From Arenibacter sp041392165 (GTDB lineage: Bacteria; Bacteroidota; Bacteroidia; Flavobacteriales; Flavobacteriaceae), in NCBI GenBank assembly GCA_041392165.1, contig JAWKMN010000010.1, forward strand, positions 23,460-87,459: a stretch of 64,000 bases of DNA. Reading direction: 5' to 3'. Made by a program: the position numbers and the translations under genes. Of this stretch, positions 8,269 to 16,456 are shown one piece after another; position 1 is the first letter of the stretch; every line of letters starts with the position of its first letter. The notes beneath the pieces were generated by a model, which saw nothing but the letters and a program-made list of their open reading frames with translations, did no database searches and had not been told where the DNA came from.

Positions 8269-9735
8269 AAAATTCTGGGCCTACTTTTAATTACCGTAGT
8301 TCTTTCCTGTTCCGACAAGGATGATGATGCATTCGTCTATCCAAAAGAGTCGACCGTACAGCACTTTATGTGGCAAGGCCTAAACCAATGGTATTTTTGG
8401 CAGTCGGACGCCCCCAATTTAGGAGATGACAGATTCGCCACCAATGACGACTATGTAGCCTATCTTGAAACATATACCGATCCAGAGGAGTTTTTCCACC
8501 AAACCTGTTACAAGCATTCCAGCGTAGTGGGCAGCAGTTCTGCTGTTGATCGGTTTAGTTTCGTTGAAGATGATTATAAAACTTTGGTAAATTCCCTAAG
8601 TGGGATATCAAAAAGTAATGGACTGGAGTTTGGTTTGGCCAGAATTGATAGCGGTACGGATCTCTTCGGATATGTGCGTTATATTATTCCTAACTCCAAT
8701 GCGTCTACCAAGGATATTGCCAGAGGGGATATTTTCACCAGGGTGAACGGGATTCAACTTACCGATACCAATTATATAAACCTACTTTTTGGAAGTTCGG
8801 ATACCTACAACCTTGGTATGGCAGATATTTCGGACACTGTGATAACCGATAATGACAAGGAAATAACTTTGACCAAATCCATAGGGTTACAAGAAAATCC
8901 AATATTGGTAGCGAAAACCGTAGAGGTCAGCGGCACTAAAATTGCCTACCTCATGTACAACGGTTTTACCAGTGGCTATGACGATCAACTAAATTCGGTC
9001 TTCGGACAATTTAAAACGGCAGGGGCAACGGAATTGGTACTTGATCTACGGTACAACCCAGGAGGATCTGTAAACAGTTCCAGATTATTGGCCAGTATGG
9101 TATATGGCACCCATACCAACGAATTGTATGTAAGACAGCGATGGAACGATAAAATTCAGTCCATGCTGAACAAAGAGCAATTGGAAGATTATTTTGCAAA
9201 TAAAACAGACTCCGGAACAGCCTTAAACAGTTTAAACCTTAACAAGGTATATATTCTTGCAACAGAAAATTCCGCATCGGCCAGTGAATTGGTCATGAAC
9301 GGCCTGGCACCCTATATCAATGTCTTTCATATAGGCGAAACCACTAGGGGCAAAAACGAATTTTCCGTTACCATGGTAGATGATATAGATAACGACTATA
9401 TCTACAGATCCGATAGGGAAAATAAAATAAACCCTAGCAATAAATGGGCCATGCAGCCCCTTATGGGAAGAAATGAAAATGCGGACGGATTTTCGGATTA
9501 TACCTCCGGATTGGCCCCTGATGTGGTTTTAAAGGAGGATCTTGCCAACCTAGGTGTTTTAGGGGATATAAACGAACCCCTTTTTGCTAGGGCCATTCAA
9601 GAAATTACAGGGGTAAGTGCCAAAAGGGACTTTAGCGTAAAATTGCCCGTAAATGAGGTGTCCAACTCCAAAATGTTTACACCTATTAAGGACAATATGT
9701 ATCTGGACAAACCCATTGATATTTCCTTTCAATAA
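8263..9735 (+). CDS. S41 family peptidase, lipoprotein (second of a tandem pair)
   Basis: A 490-residue paralogue of the preceding gene with the same plan. It has a lipoprotein signal with lipobox VVLSC (Cys16), a PDZ-like segment around GYVRYIIPNSNASTKDIARG, the strand LVLDLRYNPGGSVNSSRL, the catalytic serine in ENSASASELVMNGL and a lysine in TRGKNEF. The two proteins are alike over their whole length except near residue 85, where this one has an insert carrying a cysteine (QTCYKHSS). Tandem copies of a secreted protease with divergent inserts suggest different substrates. A long hairpin closes the unit. Confidence 0.9.
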   Translation: MKKILGLLLITVVLSCSDKDDDAFVYPKESTVQHFMWQGLNQWYFWQSDAPNLGDDRFATNDDYVAYLETYTDPEEFFHQTCYKHSSVVGSSSAVDRFSFVEDDYKTLVNSLSGISKSNGLEFGLARIDSGTDLFGYVRYIIPNSNASTKDIARGDIFTRVNGIQLTDTNYINLLFGSSDTYNLGMADISDTVITDNDKEITLTKSIGLQENPILVAKTVEVSGTKIAYLMYNGFTSGYDDQLNSVFGQFKTAGATELVLDLRYNPGGSVNSSRLLASMVYGTHTNELYVRQRWNDKIQSMLNKEQLEDYFANKTDSGTALNSLNLNKVYILATENSASASELVMNGLAPYINVFHIGETTRGKNEFSVTMVDDIDNDYIYRSDRENKINPSNKWAMQPLMGRNENADGFSDYTSGLAPDVVLKEDLANLGVLGDINEPLFARAIQEITGVSAKRDFSVKLPVNEVSNSKMFTPIKDNMYLDKPIDISFQ

Positions 9736-9764
9736 ACGTAACGCACCAATGATCCATAACATAC

Positions 9765-9808
9765 AAGCCCCTCTGGTATATGGTTAAAACCATATACCAG
9801 AGGGGCTT
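9765..9808. terminator. long bidirectional hairpin terminator
   Basis: A perfect 21-bp stem (9765-9785 with 9788-9808) closed by only two bases, placed between the convergent S41 and BtuG-like genes. There is no long T run outside the stem, but the stem itself begins with AA and ends with TT. Most likely it stops transcription from both sides. Confidence 0.75.
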
Positions 9809-9923
9809 CGTTACACCTAAGCCATTGGGGCCGAACAAACTTCATGGTTCCTATATTACCTCACCCAGAACTGTATGAAAGGCAGGTGGATTGAAATTAA
9901 ACCCCAGCTTATGGCCCAATAAT

Positions 9924-10979
9924 TTAATTGAAGTAAATTCCACCGGGAATAATTCCCACAGTAAAGTTTTTTATTGGCTGTTCGGTATTTAAATCGTAAA
10001 CTGTCAGTGTTCCGTTACTGGCATAATCCCCAGCATCGGTCCCATACAGCCTACCATTGTTTACCACCATTGTGTAAAAACCAACACCTTCCAAAACGGT
10101 TTCCATACCCAAGGTGGTGGACGACAAACTTTGTTTAAATACCTTATCTCCCAAATGATAGTACAAGGCTCCCCCATCAAAGTTTAAACTTCCGGGATGC
10201 TGGGTAGTTTCAAACTGGATATTATTATCCACTTCATTGGTTACCGTATTGATCTTAGATAATACCCCTGAAGTTTCATCCCCGGTATAGGCAGGTTTTC
10301 CTGAAGCCAGTACCCATAAATTTCCGGAGTCATCCAATTGCATGGAATTGGGTACATCCCCTACCGTAAGCGTTTTTTCTACCTCGTTGGAAGTAGTGTT
10401 GATAACCGAAACCTTATTGTTATGTCCCCAGGCGCCTTGATGGGCCACATAGACCATATTGCCCTTGGCCAAAATGGCCTCGGGGCCCAAAACTACCGAT
10501 ATGGTTCCTTCCACAGTGTAATTTTGAAGATTGATAATGGCTACGAAATCGTCCGTTTCGTCTGCAGTATCCCCCCAATTGGTAACATATCCTTTTCCGT
10601 TGGCTTCAACAAAATACCTTGGATTGTTCAATCCCTCGGTAATGCTCGCCATTTTTTCAAAAGTATATCTATCTACTACATTTATCCTGTTGGAGACATT
10701 GGCCACAACAAAAGCCTCATCCTCCGTAAATCCTATTGACTGAACAACATTTCCCAAATCTTCACCGTTCGTCAATTTATAAATTCCGTTATTCACTGCG
10801 GAAAGATCCCCCGAAATAAAGGAGACTGTTCCCGTACCGTTGCTAAAGGGACCTTCATTGGAAACCAAAATTCCATTGGCATAATCCCCAAGAGGTTCTT
10901 GAATCTCCCCATCATCGTTGGAACATGACCAGGAAAGGCCGATAATCATCAGGGATAAAAATACATTTCTAATCTTCAT
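9924..10979 (-). CDS. BtuG-like surface beta-propeller lipoprotein (DUF5074/YncE type)
   Basis: A 351-residue lipoprotein (lipobox WSC, Cys19) made of repeated beta-propeller blades of the YncE/DUF5074 kind. Examples are blades with VANVSNRINVVDRYTFE, VTNWGDTADETDDFVAIIN and VAHQGAWGHNNKVSVINT. It lies 13 bp after the TonB-dependent receptor gene and under the same cobalamin riboswitch. In Bacteroides thetaiotaomicron, BtuG is a surface propeller lipoprotein that binds vitamin B12 extremely tightly and caps the receptor BtuB. This operon layout is the same, so a B12-capturing role is inferred. The propeller alone would not give the ligand; the riboswitch context does. Confidence 0.85.
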   Translation of the reverse strand: MKIRNVFLSLMIIGLSWSCSNDDGEIQEPLGDYANGILVSNEGPFSNGTGTVSFISGDLSAVNNGIYKLTNGEDLGNVVQSIGFTEDEAFVVANVSNRINVVDRYTFEKMASITEGLNNPRYFVEANGKGYVTNWGDTADETDDFVAIINLQNYTVEGTISVVLGPEAILAKGNMVYVAHQGAWGHNNKVSVINTTSNEVEKTLTVGDVPNSMQLDDSGNLWVLASGKPAYTGDETSGVLSKINTVTNEVDNNIQFETTQHPGSLNFDGGALYYHLGDKVFKQSLSSTTLGMETVLEGVGFYTMVVNNGRLYGTDAGDYASNGTLTVYDLNTEQPIKNFTVGIIPGGIYFN

Positions 10980-10992
10980 GTGTTTAAGTTGT

Positions 10993-12843
10993 TTAAAATT
11001 TAGTAATTAATTGTAATTGAAAATTTCTATTGGGCATAGGCCTATAGGCCACGTTCTGATAACCTTTGTCATACAAATTGTTCACCTTTGCCCCTAAAAT
11101 AAATTTGATTCCGGAAAGGCAGGGCCAATGGTAATCCAGGCCTATATTGCCGAGAGTATAGGAAGGCAAGCTATCACTATTGTCGGTAGTAGTGTAGACC
11201 GATCCATTATATAGAAATTGATAAAAAGCTACCCACTTCTTATATTGATAGGCTAAATTTGACCTTAACATATGCTCGGGAACATATAACAATTGCCTGT
11301 TGGTTTCATTATTGACCGACTTCGTAAAGGTATATTCGGTTTCCCAGGCCAACTCCCGGTCTCCCCATTTCCTCTTCCAATCCCAAGCCAGTTCCAGACC
11401 GTATTGGGAAACATCCTGAACGTTCATAGCCATCCAAATGCCCTGGGTATTGGGTCGCCATTGAATAAGATTATCCGTTGTTATGACATATCCATTTAAT
11501 GTAAGGGCCATATTTTTCACATTAACGGTCTGGCCAAGTTCTACCTGCCAAGAAGTCTCCGGCAAAACATCCAAATTACCACTGGCTCCGGCTCCTGTCC
11601 AGTAAAGGTCGTTAAAGGTAGGTACCCTGTAATTTTTGGAGGCGCTCAAGTTTACAGTGTAATCTTTGGCTAGCTTGTAGCTACTGTTCATAGAAAAAAG
11701 AAAGGGATTTTGATAATCACTAACGATTTCCTGTCTCAGGTTAATACCATAATCCCATTTCTCCGAGAGTTCATGGGAAAATAAAAAAGTGCCTGAAGCA
11801 TACTTTCTATGGGCTTTTTCAATAGAAGTCCCTTTGGCCCAAACAGATGAAAAATCGATAATCCCATTTAAGGTAATTTTGTCCCATTGATATTTATAAT
11901 CGTAATTGGCAAGGACCGTATGGGCTTGCCCAAAACTAAACTCATCTCGCTGCTTATTGGGAAAATACCGATAACGTTCGTACAAATGCCCCACTTTTAA
12001 ACGAGCTATCCTTCGTTGATCAAAACTGCTCAGCTCTATGAGCGACCTATGGTTTAAATCCCGGTAATTTTCGTCTGCCGGTGCCGTCAAGGTCCCCGAA
12101 AAATCCCTATCCCCATTAAAGGTATTGTGATACAATTTTAATATTTGTCCATCCGATAAAATAAAACCAGCATTGGCATTAAAATTAAGTTGATCGTATG
12201 CCCCATTCCCGTTTCTTCGGTCCGTTCCCAAGTACTTGTAATCGTTATCCGAAGTAATATGGTCTATCCCCACATGAAAAAACGTTTTTTCTTTGCCGAG
12301 GGAAGTATTAAAAGCCAGTTTACCGGTATTAAAACTACCATAACTGGAAAGTAGCCTGTTTTTCCAGCCATCATTAAACTTAAAACTATCGTTCAATAAA
12401 ATGGTTCCGCCAACCGCACCGCTCCCATATTGGACGGAGCCACCGCCACTTCTAACCACTACATCGCCATAATTCCCTGGAATAAGGGTATTGAAATCTG
12501 TCTGCCCTGTAAGTTGCGAGTTTATATTGATACCGTTCCATACAACGGCGGTCTGTTGGGCGTTGGTACCCCTAAATGAAGCCGAAGAGACCATTCCATA
12601 ACCATTTTCCTTAAAATAGATATTGGAATTGTAACGGAGTAGATCGGTTAGGGAAGTACCACTTTTTTGTTGCACGGAATCATGGACCACCTTCACTTTT
12701 GTCCCCTTTGAAAAGTGAAGCAGTTTGGCATCGCTCAAAATAACCTCATCCAAAACAATAACACTATCGCTCTGCCCATAAACTTGGACAAAGGCCAATA
12801 GCCCCATGAAAAATAAAAATAATTGCTTTCTTTTCATATTCAA
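10993..12843 (-). CDS. btuB: TonB-dependent outer-membrane receptor, cobalamin-type (BtuB-like)
   Basis: A 616-residue outer-membrane receptor. A signal peptide ends around VYGQ, followed by a TonB-box-like stretch VIVLDEV and a plug domain (about residues 45-150, with LLRYNSNIYFKENGYGMVSSASFRG and VVRSGGGSVQYGSGAVGG-type motifs). A beta-barrel follows and ends with the terminal phenylalanine required for outer-membrane insertion. The 616-residue size equals that of E. coli BtuB. It lies directly after a cobalamin riboswitch and is followed by a BtuG-like lipoprotein, so B12 or another corrinoid is the likely ligand. TonB energy coupling genes are not in the window. Confidence 0.9.
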   Translation of the reverse strand: MNMKRKQLFLFFMGLLAFVQVYGQSDSVIVLDEVILSDAKLLHFSKGTKVKVVHDSVQQKSGTSLTDLLRYNSNIYFKENGYGMVSSASFRGTNAQQTAVVWNGININSQLTGQTDFNTLIPGNYGDVVVRSGGGSVQYGSGAVGGTILLNDSFKFNDGWKNRLLSSYGSFNTGKLAFNTSLGKEKTFFHVGIDHITSDNDYKYLGTDRRNGNGAYDQLNFNANAGFILSDGQILKLYHNTFNGDRDFSGTLTAPADENYRDLNHRSLIELSSFDQRRIARLKVGHLYERYRYFPNKQRDEFSFGQAHTVLANYDYKYQWDKITLNGIIDFSSVWAKGTSIEKAHRKYASGTFLFSHELSEKWDYGINLRQEIVSDYQNPFLFSMNSSYKLAKDYTVNLSASKNYRVPTFNDLYWTGAGASGNLDVLPETSWQVELGQTVNVKNMALTLNGYVITTDNLIQWRPNTQGIWMAMNVQDVSQYGLELAWDWKRKWGDRELAWETEYTFTKSVNNETNRQLLYVPEHMLRSNLAYQYKKWVAFYQFLYNGSVYTTTDNSDSLPSYTLGNIGLDYHWPCLSGIKFILGAKVNNLYDKGYQNVAYRPMPNRNFQLQLITKF

Positions 12844-12885
12844 GAAGACCCTTTTCCCGCAGGTCCTATCAATTTAGTGATGAAT

Positions 12886-13090
12886 ATGGCAGGTCTCCTG
12901 ACTTGCGTACTATCATTTACCTTCCCACCCTTTAATTTTGGGCAGTGGTATTAGAAGTAATGATAGCCGCCTACTGCGCACCGATGGAAAAACATCGGTG
13001 CCGATTCGGCACAGCTCACAGTTGCGGGAACAGTTTCGGATTTTCACCGAATTCCCTTTTAATTCTATCCCGATTAAATTGGGAATAGAA
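12886..13090 (-). promoter_or_regulatory. cobalamin (adenosylcobalamin) riboswitch
   Basis: The minus strand carries the conserved landmarks of the B12 riboswitch in order: a paired opening, GGTGAAAATCCGAAACTG with TTCCCGCAACTGTGAGC, the B12-box form ACCACTG, and GTCAGGAGACCTGCC near the 3' end. The aptamer ends about 43 bp before the receptor start, leaving a short expression platform in which GACC and GGGTC could pair near the start codon. It should lower expression of btuB and the BtuG-like gene when B12 is abundant. No second copy is seen in front of the divergent BtuF gene. Confidence 0.93.
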
Positions 13091-13104
13091 ACCAAAATTC
13101 GCTA

Positions 13105-13112
13105 CAAAACTA
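13105..13112 (-). promoter_or_regulatory. -7 element of the riboswitch transcript
   Basis: TAGTTTTG on the minus strand fits TAnnTTTG and lies just outside the 5' edge of the riboswitch, so transcription would start near 13098. A -33 TTTG is not obvious. Confidence 0.5.
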
Positions 13113-13260
13113 CTACTTTTTTGGATGTATCACCGTTCTTTTTTCTTTTTACTTTGTTCGCCAATTAATGTTAATACCGCTATAAAATGAAATTACCTAC
13201 TACCAACTGTCACTGCCAACTTTGAATCCCTGAAACTAATCGTTATAGGCTTTTGAAAAT

Positions 13261-13289
13261 TTTGATTCAAGAAATTAATACTACTTTTG
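13261..13289 (+). promoter_or_regulatory. promoter of the BtuFCD-like operon
   Basis: TTTG (13261-13264), a 17-bp spacer and TACTTTTG (13282-13289) form a full Bacteroidota promoter. Transcription would start near 13296, about 20 bp before the TTG start codon at 13315. Confidence 0.65.
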
Positions 13290-13314
13290 AATTCTTAAAC
13301 AAACCTTTAGCCCC

Positions 13315-14460
13315 TTGAACAAGATCTATCTTATACTCTTCCTTCTATGTCTATATTCATGCAAGCAACCTAAAAGGGAGGCTGTTTCCAATTCCGTTTT
13401 GTTGCCTGACAATAATATAGAATATGCCCAAGGTTTTACGCTGGAGAGGACATCGCCCGATATAACGATAATTAAGGTATTGTCGCCCTGGCCGGAATCC
13501 GGGGATAGTTTTACCTATGCACTGGTCCCTAAAGAAAAATTGTCTGCCATAACCCTGAACAGTGAGGAGTATGATGCCATTATTGGGGTACCGGTCCAGA
13601 ATATAGTGGTGACCTCTACCACCCATATCCCTGCTTTGGAAGCACTGGGGGAAACCGACAAATTAATTGGATTTCCAAATATGGAGTACGTTTCTTCCCC
13701 CAAGACCCGAATTCGAATAAATGAAGGATTGGTCCAGGAACTGGGCAACAATGAAGCCTTAAATTCAGAAATGGTGATCGCCTTACATCCGGAAGTAGTA
13801 ATAGGATTTAGCATTAATCGCGAAAACAGGGCTTACGAAACTATTCAACGTTCCCATATTCCAGTGGTGTACAATGGGGATTGGACAGAAGAAACCCCAT
13901 TGGGAAAAGCGGAATGGATAAAATTTTTCGCTCCATTTTTTCAAAAGGAGAAAGAGGCCGATCTTATATTCAAATCCATTGAGGACAATTATAATAATGC
14001 CAAGGCCTTGGCCGAAAAGGCTAAAAATAGGCCCAAAGTATTAAGCGGTGCCCTTTATAAGGATATCTGGTACCTCCCTGGAGGAAAGAGTTGGGCCTCT
14101 AAATTTATAGAGGATGCCAATGCGGAATATTTATGGAACGGTACCCCAGCTACCGGCAGCCTATCCTTAAGTTTGGAAAGTGTATTGGAAAGGGCCCAGA
14201 ATGCCGATTTTTGGATCTCCCCTTCACAATTTGGCAGTTATTCCGCGCTAAAGGAAGCCAACCAACATTATGCACAATTTTCCGCCTTCAGAAATAAAAA
14301 AACGTATACCTATGCCAATACTAAAGGGGAGACAGGGGGATTGCTCTATTTTGAACTGGCACCAAACAGACCGGACCTTGTCCTAAAAGACCTAATCCAA
14401 ATTTTTCATCCGGAACTGCTTCCCGATTATATCCCTACCTTTTTTAAACCCTTGGATTAA
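13315..14460 (+). CDS. ABC transporter substrate-binding lipoprotein (BtuF/FecB-like)
   Basis: A 381-residue periplasmic-binding lipoprotein of the helical-backbone type (BtuF/FhuD/FecB). The signal sequence ends with lipobox LYSC (Cys16). The binding-protein core is visible as VVTSTTHIPALEALGETDKLIGF, EVVIGFSINRENR and VLERAQNADFWIS. The start is TTG at 13315: it is the only usable start in the frame, it gives a perfect lipoprotein signal, and the promoter just upstream fits it. It is followed without a gap by the permease gene. Lying opposite the riboswitch-controlled receptor, it probably carries B12 from the outer membrane to the permease. A ferric siderophore is the alternative. Confidence 0.88.
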   Translation: MNKIYLILFLLCLYSCKQPKREAVSNSVLLPDNNIEYAQGFTLERTSPDITIIKVLSPWPESGDSFTYALVPKEKLSAITLNSEEYDAIIGVPVQNIVVTSTTHIPALEALGETDKLIGFPNMEYVSSPKTRIRINEGLVQELGNNEALNSEMVIALHPEVVIGFSINRENRAYETIQRSHIPVVYNGDWTEETPLGKAEWIKFFAPFFQKEKEADLIFKSIEDNYNNAKALAEKAKNRPKVLSGALYKDIWYLPGGKSWASKFIEDANAEYLWNGTPATGSLSLSLESVLERAQNADFWISPSQFGSYSALKEANQHYAQFSAFRNKKTYTYANTKGETGGLLYFELAPNRPDLVLKDLIQIFHPELLPDYIPTFFKPLD

Positions 14461-15492
14461 GTGCTAAAACCAAAAACACATAGAATCTATTTTATCCTTC
14501 TCCTATTGGTTATGTGGCTTTGTTTCATGGTGAACATCAGCCTGGGCTCGGTATCCATTCCCTTACAGGATACATTGAATGTAATAATGGGCAGTCCCTC
14601 CACAGTGGATTCCTGGAGCTATATTATCTGGAACTACCGAATTCCCAAGGCGTTTACCGCCATATTGACCGGTAGTGGCCTGGCCTTGAGCGGTCTATTG
14701 ATGCAGACCTTATTTAGAAATCCCTTGGCCGGCCCCTTTGTCCTTGGTATAAGCGCTGGCGCAAGTTTGGGCGCCGCCCTATTGATTCTTGGATCCTCCC
14801 TATTCTCCGGAATATTTGCCTTTGGGATGGTAAATGATATTTCCTTGGCCTTGGCTTCCAGTATTGGAAGCTTTGTGGTATTATTGGCCGTCATGGTAGT
14901 TGCGACCAAAGTAAAGGACACTATGGCCCTACTTATCATTGGCCTTATGTTTGGCAGTATTACCACTGCAGTAGTAAGCGTGCTGTCCTATTTTTCTACG
15001 GCCGAAAAATTACAGCAATATGTATACTGGTCCTTTGGAAGTATAGGAAATTTATCCTGGAACCAACTCTTGTTGTTGTCAATCATCATTGGGATCGGGA
15101 TTTTGATAGGTATTTTTTATATAAAACCCTTGAACGCCCTTTTATTGGGGGAAAACTATGCCAGAAGTATGGGTGTCAATATAAAACGGTCCCGATATTC
15201 CATAATTGCAGCTACGGGATTATTGGCAGGTGGCGTAACGGCATTTGCAGGGCCTATTGCCTTCATAGGCCTGGCCGTACCCCACTTGACCCGACAAATT
15301 TTTAACACTACCGATCATAAGATTTTAGTTCCGGCCGTATTGATTTACGGTGCCATTTTGATGCTGATCTGCGATACCATTGCCCAACTGCCCAATTCGG
15401 CCAGTGTCTTGCCCATTAACGCTATAACATCCATCATTGGGGCACCCGTGGTTATTTGGCTTTTATTAAAAAAAAGGAAAATGATTTTCTAA
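14461..15492 (+). CDS. FecCD/BtuC-family ABC transporter permease
   Basis: A 343-residue inner-membrane permease with about nine to ten helices of the FecCD/BtuC family. Characteristic stretches are NYRIPKAFTAILTGSGLALSG near residue 55, NPLAGPFVLGISAGASLGAA and the cytoplasmic coupling segment GLLAGGVTAFAGPIAFIGL. It begins with GTG immediately after the stop of the binding-protein gene, so translation is probably coupled. With the flanking genes it forms a cobalamin-type or siderophore-type importer; the family does not separate the two, but the B12 context favours cobalamin. Confidence 0.9.
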   Translation: MLKPKTHRIYFILLLLVMWLCFMVNISLGSVSIPLQDTLNVIMGSPSTVDSWSYIIWNYRIPKAFTAILTGSGLALSGLLMQTLFRNPLAGPFVLGISAGASLGAALLILGSSLFSGIFAFGMVNDISLALASSIGSFVVLLAVMVVATKVKDTMALLIIGLMFGSITTAVVSVLSYFSTAEKLQQYVYWSFGSIGNLSWNQLLLLSIIIGIGILIGIFYIKPLNALLLGENYARSMGVNIKRSRYSIIAATGLLAGGVTAFAGPIAFIGLAVPHLTRQIFNTTDHKILVPAVLIYGAILMLICDTIAQLPNSASVLPINAITSIIGAPVVIWLLLKKRKMIF

Positions 15493-15592
15493 TTTCCGAT
15501 CCATCGGACCGTGATAATGTAGTTTCATTGACAAAGCAGTATAAAATGAAATCTTTTAATACAAAAACCAATAACTTAGCAATAAAAATTCA

Positions 15593-16393
15593 ATTCAGAT
15601 AGATACAAATACTCCCCATATCGCCCTGAAAACGGAAAACCTGAGCATAGGTTATTCCAACAAGAAGCAACGGTCCTGCATTGCCCAGGATATTAATTTT
15701 TCCTTGGTAAACGGGGAACTTGCCGCCATTGTTGGTATTAACGGTATAGGTAAGTCCACCTTATTGCGCACCCTCGGCAATGTACAGCCTAAATTATCGG
15801 GCAATATCACTTTGAACAAGTTGCCTTTGGAACAGCACACCATAACCGAATTGGCTGCCGAAATCAGTGTTGTTTTAACAGAACCCATTGCTTCCAAAAA
15901 TTTAACGGTGCAGGAGCTCATCAGTCTGGGCCGACAACCATACACCAATTGGTTGGGCACATTGACCATAAACGACAGGGATAAGATTGCCATGGCATTG
16001 GAAATGGTTCGGATTTCAGAACTGAAGAACAAAAAGTGCTATGAACTTAGCGATGGGCAATTACAGCGTGCCATGATTGCCAGGGCCATTGCCCAGGACA
16101 CCCAACTTATTTTATTGGATGAACCTACAACACATTTGGACCTGTACCATAAGGTCCAAATATTGAAATTGCTCAAATCCATAGCCCACACCACCAAAAA
16201 GACCATTCTTTTCACTACCCATGAAATTGAAATAGCCATTCAGCTGTGCGACAAAATGTTGATATTGGAAAGAAACCAAAGCACCTTTGGATCTCCTTGC
16301 GAATTGATAGCAAAGAAAAGTTTTGAAAACCTTTTCCCTCCGGACACCATTACTTTCCACCCCAAGACAGGTTCTTTTAGAGTTAATAAGTAA
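15593..16393 (+). CDS. ABC transporter ATP-binding protein (BtuD/FecE-like), start uncertain
   Basis: ATPase of the importer. It shows a Walker A of the form GINGIGKST, a signature ELSDGQLQRAMIARA, a Walker B LILLDEPTTHLD and the switch histidine in TTHEIEIA. The first ATG/GTG/TTG in the frame is TTG at 15704, which would cut off the first beta strand and A-loop, yet clear family sequence (LKTENLSIGY) is encoded upstream of it. The frame is open from 15575, with ATT at 15593 or CTG at 15626 as non-standard starts. Alternatively an ATG at 15546 in another frame could be joined by a -1 shift in the A run at 15584-15588. The coordinate given uses the ATT and is a guess. Confidence 0.8.
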   Translation: MQIDTNTPHIALKTENLSIGYSNKKQRSCIAQDINFSLVNGELAAIVGINGIGKSTLLRTLGNVQPKLSGNITLNKLPLEQHTITELAAEISVVLTEPIASKNLTVQELISLGRQPYTNWLGTLTINDRDKIAMALEMVRISELKNKKCYELSDGQLQRAMIARAIAQDTQLILLDEPTTHLDLYHKVQILKLLKSIAHTTKKTILFTTHEIEIAIQLCDKMLILERNQSTFGSPCELIAKKSFENLFPPDTITFHPKTGSFRVNK

Positions 16394-16456
16394 TAAAGAC
16401 CGATCCCCTTTTTTTTAACACAATCTACTATCTTTACAACAAAGACCAATGATTAA

